NCBI GenBank assembly: GCA_022925895.1
Contig: JAKSYS010000073.1
Coordinates: 1 to 64,000, forward strand
DNA: 64,000 nt
Reading direction: 5' to 3'
Source of the DNA: Fragilaria crotonensis
Lineage: Eukaryota; Bacillariophyta; Fragilariophyceae; Fragilariales; Fragilariaceae
The notes below the pieces were generated by a model. The model was not told the DNA's origin, made no database searches, and saw only the letters and a program-made list of their open reading frames with translations. Of the stretch, positions 43,378-52,620 are shown piece after piece (position 1 is the first letter of the stretch; every line of letters begins with the position of its first letter). The position numbers and the translations under genes were made by a program.

Positions 43378-44188
43378 GGCCCACCCAGGAGGTTCCGGAA
43401 TTTCTGCTTCTATCCTAGTATTTCTTCTACAGGACTTTTTGTGTATCAGATTGCCACGCCAAAGGGACAAAATAGACTGGTCGAATTGGTTGGACACTGT
43501 TTCTATTCGTAGGGACTCAAGTACAATGGACAATTATCATTTTCTGATTTGACGGATTTTATTACATTAGAAGAAACTCCGCAGATTTCTTTCTCCTAAT
43601 TTCTTTCTTCTACTTAAGCAAATTGAAGCTTCTTCAATTTTCTTCTAGTTTCTCCCTTTTTCTCCTTTTTTCTAAACACCTTCTTCTATTTTCTTCCTTT
43701 TGCTTCCTTTCGCTTACTCCGTTGCAAGTCGTAGAATCTTAGTTTCGTTGATACGAACTCGATCACATAAATACGTGTCGTACATAAAATTCACATTAGA
43801 GTTGCGAGGTATACACTGCTTTAAAAACCTATTTTGGACCATGCCACACTCTTTTCCAAATGAGCGAGTAGACCTTCTCTCTTTTTCCTCCTTTTTCTCC
43901 TTTTTTCTTCACGGAATTTTTTCTTTCTTCCTTTCTCTTCTTTTTTCTTCCAGATTTTTTCCTTTCTTCCTTTTACTTGCTTTTTCTTCTGGGGTTTCTA
44001 TGAATGTATGTAGAACTTGCATATGAATCGATGGATTTGTTTTGCTCGTCAAGTTTTCAATTTCGGTTGATGTCCAAGGTTATCACGTCATGGCAAGCAG
44101 AAAAAAAGAAACGGTTTTGAAAAAAGTCCTTAAACATGAAAGAAAAACTAGTCCGAAAGCAAATATTCCGGGACCTCCAGGCCCACCC
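43378..44188. mobile_element. Mutator-like non-autonomous element with perfect 9-bp target duplication
   Basis: The element 43387-44179 (793 bp) begins AGGAGGTTCCGGAATTTCTG and ends ATATTCCGGGACCTCCA, imperfect inverted repeats of about 20 bp. It is flanked by identical 9-bp copies GGCCCACCC (43378-43386 and 44180-44188). A 9-bp duplication is characteristic of the Mutator superfamily. The interior has a long polypyrimidine tract and no gene. The ends are related to those of the elements at 662-1595 and 41975-43166. Confidence 0.78.
43560..43995 (+). repeat. Polypyrimidine tract (TTTCTTC-rich)
   Basis: About 430 bp dominated by TTTCTTC, CTTTTTCTCC and TTCTTCCTTT runs on the plus strand, interrupted at about 43710-43860 by mixed sequence. 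Strand-asymmetric purine/pyrimidine DNA of this kind can adopt triplex structures. It lies inside the 43387-44179 element. Confidence 0.75.
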
Positions 44189-44793
44189 ATGAAATCCTGA
44201 GAGCATCACCACCGCTGGAGCAAAATCTGAGATATGACCCGATAGGACCGTTTGCGTCGACAATTTTGTCCAAAATGCATGGCACCGCTTGGGCTCGATA
44301 CCTCAGATTTCGCGCCCGAGGGGGGCTCGAGAAAAGAACCAAATTGCTGAATTCTCGAGCCGGGTCCAGATTCTCGCGCCCCTCGTTTTGTCCTATTCGA
44401 CCCATTCGAATGAAAAATTAACACCCTAAACCCAATGGGTTTGGGTGGGCCGTGGGTTTGGGTGGGCTGGGTTTGAAATTCCCGTCTTATTACAGACCCA
44501 CAAAACTCAAAACAACTATGCTGTCTGTCACAGAGCGGGTTATGTCATACTGTACTCAGTTTGACCATTCCAGTAGAAGTACAAGTACTATAGTAACAGT
44601 ACAAGAACTCCAGTACTCCAGTACTTTTGTAGTAATTTACTATACATGCGCTCGCAAGGTCAACTTCCAATGCCGACAGCACATGTGCTTGCTGGTTGCT
44701 TGTTCGGTTTGATGCCGGATTTCCGGTCGTTAAAATTGTTCCGACGTCCACACATCCTCACCCACATCAATTCTGGCAACTTCATAGCATCAA
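44189..44793. other. Stretch between the inverted-repeat element and the PP2C gene
   Basis: Contains the right arm of the outer inverted repeat (to about 44500), then a short AGTACAAGTACTATAG microsatellite (44575-44635) and the presumed PP2C promoter. No gene is supported. Confidence 0.45.
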
Positions 44794-46086
44794 ATGTGGA
44801 GGTTTGTGGTTTCCCGATCTTCGGACAGCAGGGGGGTTATCATGACTATGGGAGTCTTGGCGTCGCTGCTCCCCATGGCGACGAGTTCTGCGGAGCAACG
44901 GCAACAACAAAAACGTAAGGATTGTTCGGTGCAAGGGTGCGTCCTTCTCCCCCGGGATATACTGTACGACGCGAGCAGTCGGGCAGCGCTTGATCAACTT
45001 CGAAACGAGTCCAAAGTCGGATTGCAAACCAAGGCAAAAGCTGCTGATGCCCTTATGGAGCTCATCATGTCGGGGGACGAAGACATGGCTACATTGACAT
45101 TGATTGGCTTCAAGGGTGGGGATCCGGACAATCAAGTTAATCAAGATCGCGCATTTGTTATTTCGCCGTATTATCTAAGCAAGGATGATCATGTGGGAAC
45201 TTCCGACCTGGAGACACAGCGATTAATGGGCGTGTTTGATGGGCATGCTCATTTTGGAGAGCGAGTATCCGAATACAGTCTGAAGCAAATTCCAATGGTC
45301 CTTGCCCAAAGGCTGAATGCCCACCTGGTGCCTGGTTTATCTTCCCAGCACCGCGATGAGAAAATCATAAAAGCAATGGAAGAAACCTTTCTTCATGTGG
45401 ACAAGACTGCGCCAGCTCGTCCATCCGGCGGGTGCACTGCTAGTGTCATTCTACAAATGGGACACAAACTCTATATTGCTAATGCCGGTGATTCCAGCAG
45501 TTTCGTCGTCGTTCACCGAGCCTCCACAAATGTCACCAAAATTGTGTACATGTCACGAGAAGACAAGCCAGAGTTGCCGGAGGAGCGCGAACGCATCGAA
45601 CGAATGGGAGGACGAGTATTAATTCCAGACGGATTTGGCTCGACGTCTCGGGCCGTCTACTTTGATACCAGCACGGGTTCCCAATCTGGCTTGGCCATGT
45701 CCCGGTCACTTGGGGACTGGGATGCGGGTAAAGTGGGTGTCATTCCGGATCCCATAGTGAATGTTGTCGATCTGAAGGAAATCATCCGTCAATCCCGCTG
45801 GTCCGACGATGACGACGATGTGTACATATTTGCAGTATCAGCATCTGATGGCATGACCGACTTTGTTGACCCTCACACAATCGCCAGAGAGTTAGTACCG
45901 GCCTTGTTTGAGCCAGATGGAGACCATCCTCTTACAGCATGCGAGCGACTAATTACCATGGCCGCCTTAGGATGGCAGCGTGCTAGGGATGGCACGTACC
46001 GAGATGACATTGCCATATCGGTGCAAAAGATTCGAACACCACCGAATAAAGAATCTCCTCAATATGTCAGAAGCAAAACCCAGTAA
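44794..46086 (+). CDS. PP2C-family protein phosphatase
   Basis: Mn/Mg-dependent Ser/Thr phosphatase, 430 residues, single exon. The PPM motifs occur in order: NQDR, MGVFDGH (metal-binding Asp), SGGCTASV, ANAGDSSSFVV, EDKPELPEE, LAMSRSLGDW, SASDGMTDF and RDDIAISVQ. All metal-binding Asp residues (GVFDGH, SDGM, RDDI) are present, so the enzyme should be active. The N-terminus (MTMGVLASLLPMATSSA, from 44842) is hydrophobic and may be a signal or anchor; the ATG at 44794 adds 16 residues. A decayed relative lies 2.8 kb downstream, each followed by a small IEW-family gene, so the pair appears to have been duplicated together. Confidence 0.93.
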   Translation: MWRFVVSRSSDSRGVIMTMGVLASLLPMATSSAEQRQQQKRKDCSVQGCVLLPRDILYDASSRAALDQLRNESKVGLQTKAKAADALMELIMSGDEDMATLTLIGFKGGDPDNQVNQDRAFVISPYYLSKDDHVGTSDLETQRLMGVFDGHAHFGERVSEYSLKQIPMVLAQRLNAHLVPGLSSQHRDEKIIKAMEETFLHVDKTAPARPSGGCTASVILQMGHKLYIANAGDSSSFVVVHRASTNVTKIVYMSREDKPELPEERERIERMGGRVLIPDGFGSTSRAVYFDTSTGSQSGLAMSRSLGDWDAGKVGVIPDPIVNVVDLKEIIRQSRWSDDDDDVYIFAVSASDGMTDFVDPHTIARELVPALFEPDGDHPLTACERLITMAALGWQRARDGTYRDDIAISVQKIRTPPNKESPQYVRSKTQ

Positions 46087-46884
46087 TGTGCGGCAAGAAT
46101 AGCTACATAAAGGCAAATTGAGCGGTGTGCCATGGCATTTCAAGCGATTTCGGGTACTCCTACTACAGCAATGCTAGCTATGTAATATAATGTTGCTGAT
46201 TAGCGCATCTCCGTCAAAAACGCTTCACGCATTTTTTCCACTTCTTCTAAGCATCCAGAGATTCCTATGACGTCGATGTGTAATTCAACCTCCAGTTACG
46301 TATACGACTCTCCCCATGGAGCCTTTTTGTATTTTATGATGATAGCCGGTGCGATTCATACCTTGCTCGCCGGTCGCTGGTTGCCCGGTGATGTCTTTCA
46401 ATCACACCTCACTTCCGGGTTTGTTTGACGTTTCGCACTCACGTGGCGGGAGAACAGTTCGCTGTGGAAGGTTCCACCCCGAATATCGAAACGTTTATCT
46501 AGAGCTTTCCTGAAGGTAGTTTCGTAATTAGAGGACCATCCATCTAAGTGACAGTGCTACTCACGATTTCTAGAAAAGGAATCGTCGGCTGTCACTGGTC
46601 CCTGATATTGACACTAAAACTAATGCCATTATTATGTATGTAGTACAAGGTACCTGGTACTTGTACTGGAGTATACGCATCTCAACGACTGACATCGCTC
46701 ACGAAACATTCTACTACCGGTAGTACTTATCATCTTATTATCATCACAAAGAAGGGATACAAGCAGAAGTAGGTACAAGTAGTACCGTACTCGCATAACA
46801 AAACAGAGAAACTTCGAAGTGTCATAAAACTTTACAATTATTGGTCAATTCACCTCTATGATTCACCACACAAGATATCAAGAA
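46087..46884. other. Spacer between the PP2C and IEW-family genes
   Basis: About 800 bp. GTAC-rich at 46640-46690 and a TACTACCGGTAGTA palindrome near 46720. No gene is supported. Confidence 0.45.
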
Positions 46885-47349
46885 ATGACATCTCAAGGAT
46901 GCCCTGCGACTAGGGCACTGGCATCATTGAACAACCAAGTACCTGCCCGGGAGACGAAAAGGAGAGGCGAAGGACTTTCGATGACGAAGGACCAAGACAA
47001 ACTTTTCCAGAGGCAATGCACACATTATGATATGACTGATATAATCACAGCTCTGAAACCGCTCGAACAATCCTATGGTTTTCCATTGATTGAGTGGTCC
47101 CATGACGACGAGTACATTCCGTCCGACAACGAATCCAGTGAACACGAACGACATACTTGCTCCTGGGAAGGGGTATCGGACGCCGCAACCAATGAGGATA
47201 AGTCAAGGTCCAAACGCCTTCACCGTCGTTCGTCATCCGAATCTCTTTCAGCGTTAGGGAAGGAGGCTCGAGGCCAAAGTCTGGTTCGAGCGAAATCCAA
47301 GACATCGTGCTTGGTGTCCCTCGAATCATTTTCAAATAACCAAGCCTAA
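46885..47349 (+). CDS. Small unknown protein, KPLE-FPLIEW family, copy A
   Basis: 154 residues, function unknown. The start at 46885 is set by alignment with copy B: both read M-x5-PATRALASLN. The core is DMTDIITALKPLEQSYGFPL, then IEW and an acidic DDE. A second conserved block, LHRRSSSESLS followed by LVRAKSKTSCLVSL, is Ser/Arg-rich and looks like a phosphorylation target. It has no signal peptide or membrane helix. The neighbouring DNA downstream is also similar to that after copy B, but copy A ends about 45 residues earlier. It lies between a PP2C gene and a PP2C pseudogene; a phosphatase-substrate or adaptor role is speculation based on that position. Confidence 0.7.
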   Translation: MTSQGCPATRALASLNNQVPARETKRRGEGLSMTKDQDKLFQRQCTHYDMTDIITALKPLEQSYGFPLIEWSHDDEYIPSDNESSEHERHTCSWEGVSDAATNEDKSRSKRLHRRSSSESLSALGKEARGQSLVRAKSKTSCLVSLESFSNNQA

Positions 47350-47589
47350 TACATCGGCAAGAATGCGAGGGTCGAATCGCCTTGCTCCAAGGGATTCATC
47401 ATGAGTGTCGGGTTTATCAACATTGGCGACATCCCTTATGGACTACCACACGTGCGTTTAACTAAGATTGTACAGTTCAGTTCCAGACAGTAACCCATTA
47501 ACCCTTCCCATGCACAGACGTTGTCTAAATGTGGAATGTCAACCACGTCGCTGTAATGCAGCTCAAAATACCTAATGCCCTTAATCTTC

Positions 47590-48330
47590 CTTTCGATCAC
47601 ACACTACTAGTATGGGTCTGTTCTCTGTGAAGGGCATCAATGGGGTTCGGATTTTCTGCGACTGGCGAGAGAAAGGTGCAGCCTCAGGACCCACCGATGA
47701 CCTCCACGCCCGCAGTCTCATGGGAGTGTTCGATGACCACGCGACTGATAATGAGCGAGTGTCAGTGTAGTGTTTGACCGAACTTCCAAAAACTCTGGCA
47801 AGCAAATTGTCAGAGCGACATGCCGATGATCTTACTGAGAGGCAATTAGGAGAAATCGTTTTTCACGACCCTGCATGAGACACGTTTAGAACTGGACAGG
47901 ACGGCACCACATGGTGAATCCGGTGGTTGCACCGCGTCCGTGACGCTGCAGTTAGGGGGAAAAACTTTGCCAACTCTGACGATTCGTCAACCTTTCTTCG
48001 CGTTCACCATTCATCATCAAGGACAACTGAAGTGGTATACATAACAGGAGAAGACAAACCAAGTCTCCCGGATGAAATAGCCCGTATCAAGGCAATGGGT
48101 GAAAAAGTTTGGGTCCCCATAGGCGGAGGATCGTCCCGTGTTTCATTCTTGAATCTTGTGACATGCGATTAAACGGGTATTGCGATGTCTTTATCGATCG
48201 GTGACCGCGATGTCGGTAACTCGGTGTGATTCCTGATCCTACTATTGAGGTCATCGATTTCGAGGCGACGGGATGCGATGGCGTGGAAGAACGCTTTTCA
48301 GGTTCAGTCGCGGTGAACGGCAAACTACGT
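47590..48330 (+). pseudogene. Decayed PP2C phosphatase
   Basis: Fragments of the upstream PP2C are recognisable in order: LMGVFDDHA (metal-site region, Gly to Asp change), SGGCTASV in a shifted frame near 47920, NSDDSSTFLRVHHSSSRTT, VVYITGEDKPSLPDEIARI, GIAMSLSIGDRDVG, and IPDPTIEVIDFEA. Stops occur near 47768, 47877 and 48170, and the frame changes at least twice, so no functional enzyme can be made. The N-terminal region and the SDGM and RDDI motifs are not found. Divergence from the intact copy is high, so the duplication is not recent. Confidence 0.85.
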
Positions 48331-49121
48331 TCCAACGAGCCGGTCTTCTTAGTTCCGATGTCCCGCCTTCTTCAAGGCGCCCGGGTAGATTTGAAAGACC
48401 ACACGCATAGCCGAATCTGGAATCTGGACCCGCCATCTGTCTTCGGCAGCTGCCGGTGTGATTACTCTTGTTATGTACACCATTCGAGAGTATTCGAATT
48501 GCACGGAATCAGAATGTGAATACCGCAGAGCATTCTCCTGATGTTCTGTAACGATTTCGAGAGTTCCCAGTTTTATTGGGATACGCATAGAGTCGCTTGA
48601 TATGATACAGCACTTGATACATTCTTCTCGTCCAAGTAGATGGGAATGGAACGCTCTTCGAAAATCTGCGTATTCGTATTCGATAGTCCGTCGAACGCTT
48701 CTCAAAGTCGACTTTCAGTAAAATTGTGCCCGTACGTGATAGTATAGTACTCATACGCACTACATGGAGGTCTTAGTCCAGAGTCCAGATCCAGATGCTA
48801 CCAGTCAGAACTCCGAAGTCAGAAGGCCTGCATGCGGTTCTGTGCATCTCGGAGTCCTGGATTAATTTGCGATTGCCTCGAGGTCACGTGACTGGCCACT
48901 GGCGAACTGTTCCTCATGGGGCTACATCTGATATCGCATCTGTATCTGGTACTCAGAGTACTGTATAAGCCAGAAGAATGGACACGACGTTCAGAAACAA
49001 GTCCAACACTCCTATTGCTCACCTTAAAAACTACCGCTAATTAAGGTGTACTTGAGCACTCCAGTAACTTTAAACTTGCTTATCCCCGTTCGAGGATGTA
49101 ACATATATATGAAACCAACTC
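48331..49121. other. Gene-free stretch upstream of copy B
   Basis: May hold further unrecognisable remnants of the PP2C copy at its left end. GTAC-rich at about 48740 and 48950. No gene is supported on either strand. Confidence 0.4.
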
Positions 49122-49733
49122 ATGATTGATAACAGCAATCCTGCGACAAGGGCCTTGGCATCGTTGAACGTGGACCACATCCCCGCCTGGGAGAATCAAA
49201 AGAAGAGACCAAGTACTCCTGCAGTCGACGGTGTAGCGTCAATTCCTACAATTTCCAAGAGGCAACGCATCCCGTTTGATATGACAGACATCATCTCAGC
49301 TGTGAAACCTCTCGAGCAGTCGTATGGTTTCCCTTCAATAGAATGGTCCTACGACGACGATCCCATTTCTTCCAAGAAAGACTGTAAAGATCAAAGACGT
49401 AACTCCTGGGAAGGGGTTTCGAACTGTGCATCCAACGAGGAGACGTCAATTTCCAAGGGCCTTCACCATCGCTCGTCATCCGAATCTCTATCGAGGAAGG
49501 CAGCCCGAGGCAGAAGTCTAGTTCGAGCAAAATCCAAGACTTTGTGTTTGGTGTCCCTCGCATCATGTTCGACAGGCAGCACAGGTACTAGGACACAACC
49601 GACAAGAATCGAAGGGTCAAATCGCCTTGCCACGTGGGAAACATCACGTTTTGTGTTGGGTCTACCGCCGACGGGAGGGCAAGAAAGTATCCCGTCACAA
49701 GGCGGCATGGCTCTGCGGCACATGTTGGCTTGA
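49122..49733 (+). CDS. Small unknown protein, KPLE-FPSIEW family, copy B
   Basis: 203 residues, paralogue of the gene at 46885. It shares NPATRALASLN at the N-terminus, FDMTDIISAVKPLEQSYGFP with IEWSYDDD after it, NSWEGVSN, LHHRSSSESLS and LVRAKSKTLCLVSLAS. Similarity extends past the stop of copy A at the DNA level (GGGTC-AATCGCCTTGC), so copy A is probably shortened or copy B extended. Near the N-terminus KRQR precedes the core and could be a nuclear signal. No known domain recognised. It follows the PP2C pseudogene. Confidence 0.7.
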   Translation: MIDNSNPATRALASLNVDHIPAWENQKKRPSTPAVDGVASIPTISKRQRIPFDMTDIISAVKPLEQSYGFPSIEWSYDDDPISSKKDCKDQRRNSWEGVSNCASNEETSISKGLHHRSSSESLSRKAARGRSLVRAKSKTLCLVSLASCSTGSTGTRTQPTRIEGSNRLATWETSRFVLGLPPTGGQESIPSQGGMALRHMLA

Positions 49734-50260
49734 AGCACAGGCATGGCGAAGGCGGAGCGAACGATGTAGCAAGGCGAAATCGATGTAACATAATTGCACA
49801 CAATCAACATTGAATTCACGGAAAACAATATGGAAACCATAACCTTTAAATGTTGCACACTACTTCATTCGGTATGAATAAGTGAGCTTCATTAGAGTAG
49901 CGAGCAGTGTACAAGTACTTCAGGTTTCAGAATAGGACGCATGCCTTGATGTTATCAACTTTTTGGCGTGTCGCATACAAGCAAGAATGAAATGCGACCG
50001 TGTACATTGTTGCACACGCGTGTCCTACAGTAGTTTGCCATCACCATACTCCAGTACACCAGTACTCTTCTAGTAGTACCTGGTACGCCGGTGACATAGA
50101 GTTTATGCTTCTGCATTGATTGTTGCTGATTCAAATGCGAACCCTGAAGGGATCCGAGATCCGAGCAGTTCGCAGTTCGCATCGATCCATAATCCATACA
50201 CCAAAAGCGACACATCAAAATTCAACCATTCTCGAACGCATTTTTTTCACACGATCAAAG
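49734..50260. other. Spacer upstream of the MeaB/MMAA gene
   Basis: About 530 bp; GTAC-rich at 50040-50090 (ACTCCAGTACACCAGTACTC). No gene is supported. The open frame continues upstream of the chosen MeaB start but without family similarity. Confidence 0.45.
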
Positions 50261-51448
50261 ATGATGCGATCAAGCGTCCCTCGGCTGACCATGCTGGTAC
50301 GAAGAAACATTTTTGGACCAACGGGAGAGAGAATATCGGGCTTGATTTGTTGTCTAAGCACGTCATCGACGTTGCCATCGCCATTGCAATCACAATCACC
50401 ACCGTTGCCAAACAGAGAACGAATGTCCGATTCGACACATCAATTGGCTCTGGGATTTGCGTCCGACAGCCCTCAGCAGCAGCGCTTTGCTTTGTCAAAA
50501 GCGATCACATTAATCGAGTCAAAGCTACCAAGACATCAACAAGAGGCAAATCTACTTTTGCATGATCTTCTGCACCCACTGAACAAATCACCTCCGACCA
50601 CCTTTCGCTTGGGAATCGCGGGTCCACCCGGTGCAGGAAAGTCGACAATGATTGAAAGCTTCGGCATGTATCTGCTTGACAAACGCCTTGTCGGTAAGCT
50701 TGCTGTGGTTTGCATTGATCCGGCTAGTACAGTAACTGGTGGCTCGATTCTAGGTGACAAGACCAGAATGATGGGCTTGTCGCGTCATTCGAACGCCTTT
50801 GTTCGGCCATCTTCCAACGGTGGTACGTTTGGTGGATTGGCCGCGTATACTGATGATGTTGTCTCGCTATGCCGAGCAGCAAACTACGATTTTGTAATCG
50901 TCGAAACGGTGGGCCTTGGTCAGTCTGAAGTGGAAATAGCCAAGTCCGTGGACATGATGATTCTAGTGCTCCCTCCTGCGAGTGGCGACGAGTTGCAGGG
51001 AGTAAAGAAAGGAATCATGGAGGTGGCGGACATGATTGTGGTGAACAAAGCCGACGGTGCATTGCTTCAAGCTGCACGACGAACTGCCGCTGACTACAAA
51101 GCCGCCACCACCTTCATGCGCGCTGGTCACGATGATGACTGGTCCAAACCACCAGTTTTAGTGGTATCGTCCCAAACGCGTGTAGGATTGGATGAAATGT
51201 GGAACAAGATTGACAAGTTTCGCACGATCATGACCGCGAATGGCCATTTAACTCAAAAGCGTAAAGAACAAGCTCACTACTGGATGTGGAAGAATCTGCG
51301 AAAGCTCATCGAAGATCGAACAAAGAATAATGTTGATCTGAAGGAATGTGCGCTGGAGATGGAACAAAAATTGGACAACGGACAAATCACACCTCGTGCA
51401 GCAGCCATTCATTTGATGGATGGTCTTTTGCGATCAAGCGATCGATAG
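50261..51448 (+). CDS. MMAA: Methylmalonyl-CoA mutase-associated GTPase (MeaB/MMAA)
   Basis: G-protein chaperone that loads and protects adenosylcobalamin on methylmalonyl-CoA mutase in mitochondria. 395 residues from the ATG at 50261, chosen because the leader MMRSSVPRLTMLVRRNIFG is basic and amphipathic, as for a mitochondrial presequence; the frame is open further upstream. GTPase motifs: Walker A GPPGAGKST, CIDPASTVTGGSILGDKTRM, switch and Asp/Glu region VIVETVGLGQSEVE, base-recognition NKADG. The C-terminal helical arm used for dimerisation is present (ALEMEQKLDNGQITPRAAA). Its presence suggests a B12-dependent propionate/methylmalonate route in this organism. Confidence 0.95.
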   Translation: MMRSSVPRLTMLVRRNIFGPTGERISGLICCLSTSSTLPSPLQSQSPPLPNRERMSDSTHQLALGFASDSPQQQRFALSKAITLIESKLPRHQQEANLLLHDLLHPLNKSPPTTFRLGIAGPPGAGKSTMIESFGMYLLDKRLVGKLAVVCIDPASTVTGGSILGDKTRMMGLSRHSNAFVRPSSNGGTFGGLAAYTDDVVSLCRAANYDFVIVETVGLGQSEVEIAKSVDMMILVLPPASGDELQGVKKGIMEVADMIVVNKADGALLQAARRTAADYKAATTFMRAGHDDDWSKPPVLVVSSQTRVGLDEMWNKIDKFRTIMTANGHLTQKRKEQAHYWMWKNLRKLIEDRTKNNVDLKECALEMEQKLDNGQITPRAAAIHLMDGLLRSSDR

Positions 51449-51614
51449 AACTCATCCCTTCATTTTGGTCAAATAAATACAGGTATGAGTTGATTGCCGC
51501 CACCAACCACCCCGCTCCGCCGCAGCAACCCCATGCTCCGCTGCAGCAAGGATCACGCCTTATACTCCAGGAAAGGCGTGGGAAGAAATTTTTTGCTCCG
51601 TGTTGTTGTCGCGC

Positions 51615-51805
51615 ACTCGGAGTACTCACATCTCTGAAATTCTCATGGCGAAATGTGCGACAACATTGTCTCGTCACCTGGTAATCAGATCTCGGATGTT
51701 CTCATTGCGACACTGTGCAACTTCACAGTCTCTTCATCTGGTACTCGCATCTCTGATGTTCTCATTGCGACACTGTGCGACTGCACAGTCTCATCATCTG
51801 GTGGT
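51615..51805 (+). repeat. Three-copy 60-bp tandem repeat
   Basis: Units starting GA(A/T)(A/G)TTCTCAT at 51635, 51695 and 51755 have an exact 60-bp period, with CTCATTGCGACACTGTGC and CACAGTCTC...CATCTGGT shared. The first copy is the most diverged. The period is a multiple of three, so short frames stay open across it, but there is no independent sign of a gene. It lies 190 bp after the MeaB stop. Confidence 0.85.
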
Positions 51806-52104
51806 TTTCACCACGTGACTCAAACTCAAATCCTCATCGAGATTCAGAGTTAGAAATGCAGTTGTTGTACAAGGTAGAACTACTGCATTTGTCATATGAT
51901 TCTCCATTTGTGGGACAGGTGCTAAACAAACTTAGTTTCTTAGTGGACAGGGTGCTATTTTACCCTAGTGGTACAGGTATGAACAATCATTCTCAATATT
52001 AGCATTCGAAAGATCTCGGAAGTTTCATCAAGCATTAACTGCTTTCACCAAGATCGCCGCAACTGCATCCGCTGCACTATTGCTACCCCTCAGAGACAGC
52101 ATGG

Positions 52105-52620
52105 TCAGAGATTTCGTCGGAAATGACTTGACACAGTCAGAACGTGGGCGACGATCTGATTGAGACAGTTGAGACAGCATCTCGGATGCCAGGAAATCCT
52201 GTCATACTCTGATCGAATCAATCCAGTATGGTAGGATCTCTTTCCCAATTGAGATGTTGAAGCATACAGGCGCTCCCATGACGACAACTCAACCCCGTCC
52301 GTCGACTTCGCTGTGTCCGGAACGCAGGAACTCCTTGAAGAAGTCCTTGGTTCATCTTCATCATCGTCATCATCATACACCCATTCAATTGCCGGGAAAG
52401 AAATCGAGTCCTCAACAGGTTTGATGCTTTCCAGGAGGCTATCCATGTCAATCGAACTCTTCCGCCGTTTCCGCGAGCATGACGGTTCCCCGCCAGGTTG
52501 TGCTTGCCCAATCATCGTTCTCTTGAGGTATTCAGGCTCAGGCAGGCGATCCGCAAAATCACTCAAAGCCTGTGATGCTGGACCGCTGAGAATGCTATTG
52601 TTGTACGCAATTGTGCTTGC
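52105..52620 (-). CDS. IEW-family protein, copy C, N-terminus unclear
   Basis: Third relative of the genes at 46885 and 49122, on the opposite strand. The core is DMDSLLESIKPVEDSISFPA, then IEW and VYDDDDDED; RKRRK lies just before it. Upstream the frame stays open and GPASQALSDF aligns with NPATRALASLN of the other copies, so the protein extends to at least about 52600. No ATG is found in frame there, so either a 5' exon exists or the gene is broken. More diverged than A and B, so it represents an older split. Function unknown. Confidence 0.55.
   Translation of the reverse strand, partial: ASTIAYNNSILSGPASQALSDFADRLPEPEYLKRTMIGQAQPGGEPSCSRKRRKSSIDMDSLLESIKPVEDSISFPAIEWVYDDDDDEDEPRTSSRSSCVPDTAKSTDGVELSSWERLYASTSQLGKRSYHTGLIRSEYDRISWHPRCCLNCLNQIVAHVLTVSSHFRRNL

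Larger units (their letters stand above)
43176..44500. repeat. Outer inverted repeats rich in CCCAAACCCACCC
   Basis: Sequence at about 43185-43300 (GAATTTC, AAACCCA, CCCAAACCCACCC) reappears inverted at about 44425-44497 (GGGTTTGGGTGGGC, GGGTTTGAAATTC). The 793-bp element at 43387-44179 lies between them. This suggests an older inverted-repeat element of about 0.5 kb into which the inner one inserted. End points are approximate. Confidence 0.45.

Noticed and set aside
47927-48172. Independent small gene with a PP2C-like segment
   Set aside because: It is the middle portion of the PP2C pseudogene, bounded by breaks on both sides.
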